Source: Polyangium sp. 6x1 (GTDB taxonomy: Bacteria > Myxococcota_A > Polyangia > Polyangiales > Polyangiaceae). Taken from it: a DNA stretch of 64,000 bases. The stretch lies in assembly GCF_029946515.1 (NCBI RefSeq), contig NZ_JARZHH010000008.1:62001-126000 (forward strand). The letters run 5' to 3'. Each line of letters begins with the position of its first letter. Position 1 is the first letter of the stretch. Shown here in pieces: positions 29,201 to 35,659 of this stretch. Position numbers and translations under genes: made by a program. Under the pieces are notes generated by a model. The model was not told the origin of the DNA and ran no database searches. It saw only the letters and a program-made list of their open reading frames with translations.

Positions 29201-31043
29201 CGTCGGATGGCTCGCCGTCGCCCGCGCCGATCAGGCCGCCGGCACGGGCCTCGTCGACGTCCGCGGCGGCCGCGCCTCGCCGCTCGGCTTCCAGGTCCGC
29301 CGCGCGCTGCTCGACGCCCCCGACGACGCCCTCCTCCTCGCCGAAGGCCAGCACGTCGAGCTCCGCGTCCGCCAGAGCAAACCCACCACGCTCAGCGTCG
29401 AGACCCAGTGCCTCGCCCTCGAAGACGACCCGTCCTGCCAGCTCAGCGTCGAGATCGACGGCAGACCGACCCCTTGCGGCGACACCACCACCCCTTCGCC
29501 CCGCGCCGCCTGCACCCTCTCGATCCCCCGCGGCCCCCACCGCGTCGAGATCCGCGCCCCGCGCGGCCGCACGATCATCGGCTCGGCGCGCCTGTCCGGC
29601 GGCGGCGGCTTCTCCTTCCAGGCCCGCGTCGTCTCCGAGTGGTTCGAGATCGACCCCGCGCGCCCCCTCGAGCTCGCCTTCGCCGCGCCCACCGTCCTCC
29701 GCCTCGAAGCCCGCGGCCCCGCCGGCGAGCCTCGCACCCTCGGCTGGTCGATCGACCCGGCCATTTCCCTGCCCGGCACCACCTCCCGCGGCGAGCTCAC
29801 CCTCGATCCGACCGCCGATCCCGCCGCGCACCTCGTCGGCGGTGATCCGAACACCCTCGTCCCCCTCGGCCAGGAGCTCGAAAAGCGGATCCCCGTCCTC
29901 CCCGACGGCCCACACACCCTCCACGTCACCTCGCCCGGCGGCCGCGCCCTCGTCCGTGTCCAGCTCGCCGTCCCCATCGGCCTCCCCAAGCCCCGCCACG
30001 CCCCGCCTGTGCCGGGCCTCCGCCCTGCGCCCACCGGCGCCCCCGAGCCGCCCCTCCGCGTCGCGCCCGACCTCGTCACCGATGCGGATCCCGGCAGCCT
30101 CCTCGCGTCCGTCTACGCCCGCCTCGTCGACCTCGACGTCGGCGACGAGGACAACCTCACCGGCGCGCGCCTCCTCGAAGTCGGCGTCGCCCTCCGCCGC
30201 GAGATCGAATCGATCCAGGCCTGGACCCAGGGCTCCTTCTTCGCCCGCGCCCGCGCCGGCGCCCCGAGCTTCGGCGTCGCCGGCTCCTTCGACCTCGCCC
30301 CGCACGGCGCGGTCCCTGGCGTCTTCGTCCGCGGCCGCATCGTCGCGCAGCCGACCGAAGGCACCTTTGGCCTCGGCGCCCGCGCCCTCGCTGGCGTCCT
30401 CTGGTCGATCCCCGTCGCCGACTCCGTCTCCCTCGTCCCGTGGGGCGGCGCTGCCCTCATCCTCACCGACCCCGCCCTCGCCGGCCGCGACGACGCCGAC
30501 CGCGAGGTCTGGACCCGCTACTCCAGCACGCACCCCGCGTACGGCGTCGTTGGCCTCCGCGCCCTCTTCCGCCCGGCCATCGACGGCCTCGCGAGCGTCG
30601 GCCTCTCCGCCCGCACCACCCCTGATTTCGCCGGCATCGACCGCGCCGACCTCGAAGCCCAGCTCCACCTCCTGCCTGGCCGCGGCCTCGCGCCCTGGAT
30701 CACCCTCGGCGCCCTCGCGAGCTACCGACCGGCCGGCTACGACCGCGACGAATCCTTCCTCCGCACCGGCGTAAACGCCCAGCTCACGTTCTGGACGTGG
30801 CTCATGCGGGGCCATCGCCTCAGCGCCGGGGCCGAGGGCCGCGTCTTGCTCGACCTCCCCGTCGAGTCCTCGCCCTTCCGACTTTCCGGAGGTATCTTCG
30901 TGGGCTACGACCTCACGGGTGGCAGGGGCCTTCGTGACTTGCCGCCGCGGGAGGCACCGTTCCGCGCTCGGCTCGAGGAGGGCAGTGGCCGTATCGACAG
31001 GCGCCGCACCTCCTCCGACCCGACCTGGGGCACGCCGCCTTGA
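26199..31043 (+). CDS. Giant secreted protein with probable C-terminal outer-membrane beta-barrel
   Basis: A 1614-residue protein with a cleavable signal peptide (about 1-24, cut after AREARA). ATG 26199 overlaps the previous stop (ATGA). The first 1250 residues alternate beta-rich segments with Ala/Arg-rich helical stretches that look like TPR/HEAT-type solenoids (about 375-520 and 770-1000). From about 1320 to 1590 the sequence shows alternating amphipathic strands with Gly and aromatic residues (for example FGVAGSFDLAPHG, GTFGLGARALAGVLW, VGLRALFRPAIDGLASVGLSA and RLSGGIFVGYDL), typical of a transmembrane barrel. I know no close family. In this operon it could be the outer-membrane export or anchoring device for the polymer, since a Gram-negative cell needs one and Bacillus does not. 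Confidence 0.7.
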   Translation: MNVRSALAAALGLVLGLAPREARAETSLDPPGWVAPTRARVAPFSLDRPTQGGAVEVDPSAPIPLGKGSVLLLPIEPGDRVRLEGPITAVGLGTGVRDVPDVVTWLPLPPPTSPQAPASRIVDVPMWTGARFLVVRSDKPAAIIASMGSLLRSSLAWHRLDEDVTRWLRDPAAPRPETTIPEAAAILRWLFAGRSALDAVPPASSRDWLSVRWLESSLLVRPLVEPYFVRRPVSLEGGRDAREAADQLAAEPDASPWRLVVASRGALAAKANSIVVDAPACDVVRLSIQARGIGAARAIVRAGDLVVRELVWDVATRTADAQRWTATQSIRVALPVDTRRVSIEALEGEIAVAATAFRKRTDVLDIAPRARDREARLDALGEGPNEPAAAAALRLAAAADRTGAAHDVDAALKRVLASDVPPALRAFLLAEAVRWATSPEQAREAAERAFDLARALPAGAAGPTLRAVLERLASAHARALPPPRPWERPLPEATHEDDRAALDALRAMLSPPEDGRRPAAAPLAERYAWLHGDLPGAANRARQTWVREAPWDTLDPPSGAVVWNDISVPFDAIGSSRCALVGPRGLRWTVLREGRADIDVLPPPAPATHTRLLVISGQTDPAPETSLLIDNIAAAVHTGAGLGSGIAVTPGRHAFERPAGAVPVFARIPRDGAAPCDTLRELTRWIRLNGDATFRVPDPGRATIARVVAHVAESGTRKPRRLHVRVGDRVYEAWIDHGATGAIEVPVPADVGEIQVETEEEALVRVSARLHPSPAPAPRIPAAARETSPEATALLLARVRDASRELEKAPPAAQDAIRKRRAEALESLGYGTLAALDRKDVLPLDGLEEPDTQGPPQALRLPAGSPAVVPLGLIPRIPPLPLPKDLDPLTRARRAQAADDTATALTALTEGNARASTDADGLLYAVLTERTGAGWIAGEVFERIGLVHRSGPALARAATLSADRAADDQDRARALRSFVLAQHAVEHGDPASNAFARLAPAVGWLAVARADQAAGTGLVDVRGGRASPLGFQVRRALLDAPDDALLLAEGQHVELRVRQSKPTTLSVETQCLALEDDPSCQLSVEIDGRPTPCGDTTTPSPRAACTLSIPRGPHRVEIRAPRGRTIIGSARLSGGGGFSFQARVVSEWFEIDPARPLELAFAAPTVLRLEARGPAGEPRTLGWSIDPAISLPGTTSRGELTLDPTADPAAHLVGGDPNTLVPLGQELEKRIPVLPDGPHTLHVTSPGGRALVRVQLAVPIGLPKPRHAPPVPGLRPAPTGAPEPPLRVAPDLVTDADPGSLLASVYARLVDLDVGDEDNLTGARLLEVGVALRREIESIQAWTQGSFFARARAGAPSFGVAGSFDLAPHGAVPGVFVRGRIVAQPTEGTFGLGARALAGVLWSIPVADSVSLVPWGGAALILTDPALAGRDDADREVWTRYSSTHPAYGVVGLRALFRPAIDGLASVGLSARTTPDFAGIDRADLEAQLHLLPGRGLAPWITLGALASYRPAGYDRDESFLRTGVNAQLTFWTWLMRGHRLSAGAEGRVLLDLPVESSPFRLSGGIFVGYDLTGGRGLRDLPPREAPFRARLEEGSGRIDRRRTSSDPTWGTPP

Positions 31044-34000
31044 AGTACCCCCTCGCTCCCGCGCTCACGAAACGCAAATCCCGCCACGCCGACGGGCGGG
31101 ACGGGCTCGCGGTCGACCTCTTTCACAGCGTCTCGCCCCTCATGGCGAAGCTGCGCGTCCCCACCGTCGAGCGCATCGCCGAGAACATCGCCGCCGAGCT
31201 CGGCCCGGGCCCGCACCCTCCGGGCATCCTCATCGCCTCCCTCGTCCGCGCCGCCGACGTCGCCGTTGGCGAGCTCGACCGCCTCAATGGCGAGGCCGCC
31301 TCGCTCATGGTCGCCTACCAGGGCGCCGCCAACGACGAGGACAAACGCAAGATCCTCATCGACCACCTCCGCGCCTCGGCCAAGACCCGCCTCGACGCCC
31401 GCCGCGACGTCCAGGCCACCAAGCGCTGGCTCGACATGGAGGCCGTCCAGGAGCGCTTCGCCGCCCGCATCGCCGACCAGGTCGACGCCGTCGAGGTCGC
31501 CTACGAAGCGACGATCACAAAGGCAAAGTCCCTCTCCGACGGCGACGCCTTCCGCCTCCTCTCGGGCGGCGGCGTCCTCGAATTCGCCATGTCGCACGCC
31601 TCGGCCGGGCGCCCGCAGCCCGTCCGCGTCGCGTCCTTGCGCGTCCTCGCCGCCCTCCTCGCGCGCCTCAATGCCTCGCAGCGCCTCGGCCGATTCGGCG
31701 TCGAGCGCGCCCGCCAGGTCCTCGCGTGGGCTCGCGGCGTCGACGCCATGCGCTGGGCGCAGGTCGCGGCCCTCGAAATCGCGTCCCTCGTCTTTCCCGA
31801 CGGCATTCGCGGCGTCATCTCCGAGCGCCTCCGCATTCGCTCCGGCAAGGACGGCCCCATCATTCGCCGCAATGCCTTGCGCATCCTCGGCACCCTCGCC
31901 GACGACCCTACCCGCCTCGAAACGGGCCTCATCGCCAAGGACGACCCGAGCGAGCACGTCCGCCAGGAGCTCGCGCGCTTCCTCGGACAAACCCGCTGCG
32001 ACGGCGGCCTCGCACAGCTCGTCAAGATCATCACCGAGGACAAATCGCCCCGCGTCCGCGGCCTCGGCATCCGCGTCCTCACGAAGCGCGCCGGTGGCTT
32101 TGCTTGCGAGGGCCCCCGGGCCGCGAACGAGCCTCCGACCGAGAATGGCGATCCGGCCGCGGCCGATGCGCTCCTCGGCGTCATCCAGCGCGCCCTCACG
32201 AAACCCGAAGATTCGCTCCCGGTGCGGGTCGCGCTCGAATCCGTCAAGCTCGTCGCGGCCGGCACCTCGCCTATCCTCCGCCCGGGGCATTTCGTCGAGC
32301 CCCTCGCCGTGCTCGCCAACAATGAAAAGGCCGGCGCCGAGCTCACGGAGGGCGCCGCGGCCACGCTCCGCTGGCTCGAAGTCGCGGCCGAGCCGGAGCT
32401 CGTCGCCCTCGCGCAGCGCTTCAAGGACAAACTCGAAAAGATCAAGGAAGGCCGCTCCGCGCGCTTCGAGGTCCCGCCGAACACGCCCACGCGCGACCTC
32501 GAACGCGCCCTCGCCGTCGCCGCCCGCGGCGACATGACCGTCTCCCTCCAGAAGCTCGGCCCCGGCAAATACACCCTCTGGCGCGGTGAACCCCGGCACT
32601 GGCGATTCTGGCGTTTCTGGAACGAGCTCAAGACGCCGATGCCGGACAAACGCAAAGGCTACGCCCATACCCAGGGCCGCGTCTGGCAAGGTGAAATCGT
32701 CGTCCCCCCGTATGGCATGGCCGAGGTCACGCCGACCCGCGTCCCCGGCGAACGCCAGCTCTGCCCGCCCGTCGCTGGCTGGGGCCCGTTCTTGCCGCGC
32801 GTCGACGAATTGCTCGCGGTCTGCTCCATCTCGGGCAAACCCCTCCGCATGATCACGCCCGTCGGCACCGTCCTCCTCCGCGGCCCGGGCACGCTGAAGG
32901 AGCGCATGCGGACGCGGTGGAAGCTCTCGCTCGAATACCCCCAGCTCGCGCTCGTCCGCCAGCGCTCGCTCGCCGCCAGCGAGCCACGCGAGAAAAAGCT
33001 CTTCTGGCAAAAAGCCCAGGAGCTCGGGTTTTCCCTCGACGTCATCGACACCGAGGGCGAGATCGAAAACGCCCGCTTCAACCTCGTCCCGCACCTCCCG
33101 CGCAATTTCTACGCCCCGCTCCCCTTCGCGCTCCCGCCGGTCGCCGAGCACGTCCTTTCCTTCTTGTTATCGCCCTCGGGCAACACGCCGGCCCACCTCG
33201 CGGTCGTCGTGTGGGGCCTTTTCTCGTACCTCATGCTCCGCACGGCGGTCATCATGCGCGGCATCGAGAAGGCGCGCGCCTCGATTCCGCTCTCGATCGG
33301 CGGCTGGGGCACGCGCGGCAAATCTGGCTCCGAGCGATTGAAGGCCGCGCTCTTCCACGCCATGCGCTACGACGTCGTCGTGAAGACCACTGGCTGCGAG
33401 GCCATGTTCATTCACGCGATGCGCGACCTCCCGGCCGGCGAGATCTTCATTTACCGCCCCTACGACAAGGCCACGATCTGGGAGCAGCGCAACGTCCTCT
33501 TCACCGGGAAAAACCTCCATTGCCAGGTCTTTCTCTGGGAGTGCATGGCGCTCCAGCCGCGCTTCGTCGAGACGCTCTGCAACGAATGGATGCAGGACCC
33601 GATCACGACGCTCACGAACGCCTACCCGGATCACGAGGACATCCAGGGCCCCGGCGGCGAGGACGTCGCGCGCGTCATCTCCTGCTTCATGCCCCAGGAC
33701 GGCGTCACCTTCACCTCGGAAGAGCAGATGTTCCCGCTCTTCCTCGACAATGCGCGCCGCAAACGGACGAACCTCGTCCACGTCCAGCCCATCGAGGCCG
33801 ACCTCATTCCCGTCGACCTCCTCCAGCGCCTCCCGTACCAGGAGCACCCGCGCAACGTCGCCCTCGTCCTCGAGCTCGCCGATTACTTCCAGATCGACCG
33901 AGAAAAAGCGCTCGTCGAGATCGCCGACCACGTCATCCTCGACCTCGGCGTCTTGAAGACCTATCCCACGGTCGAATACCGTGGCCGCAAGCTCACCTTC

Positions 34001-35401
34001 TCCAATGGAATGAGCGCGAACGAGCGCGCCGGCTTCCTCTCGAACTGGACGCGCCTCGCCTACGACAAACACAACCCCGACGAGACGCCCGACCGGGCCA
34101 CGTGCGCCGTCGTCAACAACCGCGCCGACCGCGTCGCCCGCTCCCGCGTCTTCGCGCAGATCTTCGTCGACGACGCTGGCTGCGACCACATCGTCCTCAT
34201 CAACACGAACCTCGGCGGCATGATGCAGTTCATCACCGAGGCCCTCGACAGTTGGCTCGGCGGCACCCGCATCACCGCCGACGCCGACAAGGAAAAGGCG
34301 CTCCTCAAATTCGACGAATACCTCCGCCGCACGGGCACCCGGTCGAGCCTCGAAGCCCTCGAAGAGACGCTCCTCATCATGCTCAAGGCCTTGCCGATGG
34401 AGGACGAGGACGCGCGCAAGATCGTCGAGGACGCACGCCCGCACTTCAACGCGGCGCCCGAGGAGCTCGGCGCGGCGATTGAAAAAGCCTTGTCCGGAAA
34501 ATCAACCCCCGAGGGCAAGGACGACATCCGCCCCGACATCGTCGCCCACACGATTCGCTACGCCAAACGCACCAAGATTCGTGATGACGCGAAGAAGCGT
34601 GTCTCGGACGCGCTCGACCAGAAGGCGTGGGCAGAGGCCGACGTGCTTTTCCGCACCGCTTACCGCGAGCTCTTCCTCGAACGCGTCTATGTCCTCTGGA
34701 ACTCCGGGTCCACGGGCGACCAGGTCATCGATTTCATGGTCAAGCAGATCCCGCCCGGGATGGACGTGCGCATCATGGGCACGCAGAACATCAAGGGCAC
34801 GGGCCTCGACTTCGTGTACCGGTGGCTCTCGATGGACCGCGTGCGTCTGAACATCGAGAAGATGGAGACCACGCCGAGCGCGCGCGCCGAGGTGCTCACG
34901 TTCTTCATGTCGTACAACGACTTCAGCCTGATCGATTGCCGCGAGGCCCTCGAAGCGACCAAACGCGCAAAGACCTCCGACGATCCCGACTGGCAGCAGC
35001 ACGCGAATCTGATCAACGCCGCCCTCGAACGCCTCAGCAACCTCGAGCGGGACAAGGTCACGAAGCTCCAGGCCACGGGCAAAGCGGGCCTCGGGCAACG
35101 CGTCCTCAACAAGGTCGAGCAGCTCTTCGACCACCTCGACTCGGTCCGCCGCACGAACACCGCCCAGACGGTCATGAACGACCTGTTCGCCGCGCGCGTC
35201 GGGCACGGCCAGGCGGCCATTTTGCTGCGCGACGTCACGGGCCGCTCGAAGGGCGGCTGGCTCTACAAGGACCTCAAGAAATGGTGGGCCAAGCAGGAAG
35301 AGCGATTCCCTTGGCTCAAGGGCAAGAGCGAGGAAGAGCAAAAGAAGGACGACAAGAAGGGCGACGCGCCGTCGACGGGCGATCCCGCGCCGGCGGGCTG
35401 A
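31040..35401 (+). CDS. Giant PgsB/CapB-type poly-amino-acid ligase with N-terminal HEAT-like region
   Basis: A 1453-residue protein, almost four times normal PgsB (about 390). TTG 31040 overlaps the previous stop (TTGA); ATG 31142 is an alternative. Residues about 165-470 look like HEAT/armadillo repeats, and a membrane helix lies near 718-740, just before the ligase as in PgsB. The Mur-ligase-type domain has the P-loop GTRGKSG (about 757-763), VVKTTGCEAM (PgsB: KTTGTDAR), the metal-site WECMALQP (about 832), TNAYPDHED, FSNGMSANE, and NNRADRVARS (about 1026; PgsB: NCRADRVDR). A helical insert (about 1070-1210) precedes the PgsB-like end LWNSGSTGDQV and MGTQNIKGTGLDF. It should activate carboxylates with ATP and extend an amide-linked chain, with the double PgsC protein as partner. 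Confidence 0.88.
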   Translation: MKYPLAPALTKRKSRHADGRDGLAVDLFHSVSPLMAKLRVPTVERIAENIAAELGPGPHPPGILIASLVRAADVAVGELDRLNGEAASLMVAYQGAANDEDKRKILIDHLRASAKTRLDARRDVQATKRWLDMEAVQERFAARIADQVDAVEVAYEATITKAKSLSDGDAFRLLSGGGVLEFAMSHASAGRPQPVRVASLRVLAALLARLNASQRLGRFGVERARQVLAWARGVDAMRWAQVAALEIASLVFPDGIRGVISERLRIRSGKDGPIIRRNALRILGTLADDPTRLETGLIAKDDPSEHVRQELARFLGQTRCDGGLAQLVKIITEDKSPRVRGLGIRVLTKRAGGFACEGPRAANEPPTENGDPAAADALLGVIQRALTKPEDSLPVRVALESVKLVAAGTSPILRPGHFVEPLAVLANNEKAGAELTEGAAATLRWLEVAAEPELVALAQRFKDKLEKIKEGRSARFEVPPNTPTRDLERALAVAARGDMTVSLQKLGPGKYTLWRGEPRHWRFWRFWNELKTPMPDKRKGYAHTQGRVWQGEIVVPPYGMAEVTPTRVPGERQLCPPVAGWGPFLPRVDELLAVCSISGKPLRMITPVGTVLLRGPGTLKERMRTRWKLSLEYPQLALVRQRSLAASEPREKKLFWQKAQELGFSLDVIDTEGEIENARFNLVPHLPRNFYAPLPFALPPVAEHVLSFLLSPSGNTPAHLAVVVWGLFSYLMLRTAVIMRGIEKARASIPLSIGGWGTRGKSGSERLKAALFHAMRYDVVVKTTGCEAMFIHAMRDLPAGEIFIYRPYDKATIWEQRNVLFTGKNLHCQVFLWECMALQPRFVETLCNEWMQDPITTLTNAYPDHEDIQGPGGEDVARVISCFMPQDGVTFTSEEQMFPLFLDNARRKRTNLVHVQPIEADLIPVDLLQRLPYQEHPRNVALVLELADYFQIDREKALVEIADHVILDLGVLKTYPTVEYRGRKLTFSNGMSANERAGFLSNWTRLAYDKHNPDETPDRATCAVVNNRADRVARSRVFAQIFVDDAGCDHIVLINTNLGGMMQFITEALDSWLGGTRITADADKEKALLKFDEYLRRTGTRSSLEALEETLLIMLKALPMEDEDARKIVEDARPHFNAAPEELGAAIEKALSGKSTPEGKDDIRPDIVAHTIRYAKRTKIRDDAKKRVSDALDQKAWAEADVLFRTAYRELFLERVYVLWNSGSTGDQVIDFMVKQIPPGMDVRIMGTQNIKGTGLDFVYRWLSMDRVRLNIEKMETTPSARAEVLTFFMSYNDFSLIDCREALEATKRAKTSDDPDWQQHANLINAALERLSNLERDKVTKLQATGKAGLGQRVLNKVEQLFDHLDSVRRTNTAQTVMNDLFAARVGHGQAAILLRDVTGRSKGGWLYKDLKKWWAKQEERFPWLKGKSEEEQKKDDKKGDAPSTGDPAPAG

Positions 35402-35442
35402 GTCGGCCGGGAGCCGAGGTGTAATAGCCTCGTATCAGCCGT

Positions 35443-35506
35443 TGTCACGTCGCCGTGACAGGTGACACGGCCGCATGACAACCCGCGGTGGGACGCCGCC
35501 GTGACG
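35443..35506. promoter_or_regulatory. TGTCAC inverted-repeat array (probable enhancer sites)
   Basis: TGTCACG (35443-35449) and CGTGACA (35454-35460) form a perfect palindrome. It is followed by GTGACAC (35462-35468), ATGACA (35475-35480) and CGTGACG (35500-35506). The array lies 42-105 bp upstream of the -24 box at 35548, the usual place for a sigma54 enhancer. The motif differs from TTGCGCAA, so a different activator is expected. Confidence 0.6.
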
Positions 35507-35547
35507 CAAACCCGTTCTTCCCCGAGCTATTCCGCCCAAACGACGGA

Positions 35548-35563
35548 TGGCAAGGGCATTGCT
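35548..35563 (+). promoter_or_regulatory. Sigma54 (-24/-12) promoter for the subtilase gene
   Basis: TGGCAAGGGCATTGCT matches TGGCAYRNNNNTTGCW at all but one position, with exact spacing. Transcription would start near 35575, giving an 85-nt leader to ATG 35660. Confidence 0.85.
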
Positions 35564-35659
35564 TTGCGGCGGGGCTCGAGACGAGCACGGCACCCGCGAA
35601 CGGCCCAAGGGCCGAGGCGCGGCGTGTGGGCTGCTCTCCGATCAGCCATGGAGAAGATC

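Noticed and set aside
26004-30815. Very long minus-strand open frame (about 1600 codons) opposite the giant secreted protein
   Set aside because: It is the mirror of a GC-rich coding strand: Ala/Gly/Asp/Arg-biased, no domains, no signal peptide match, and it runs across the junction of two well-supported genes.
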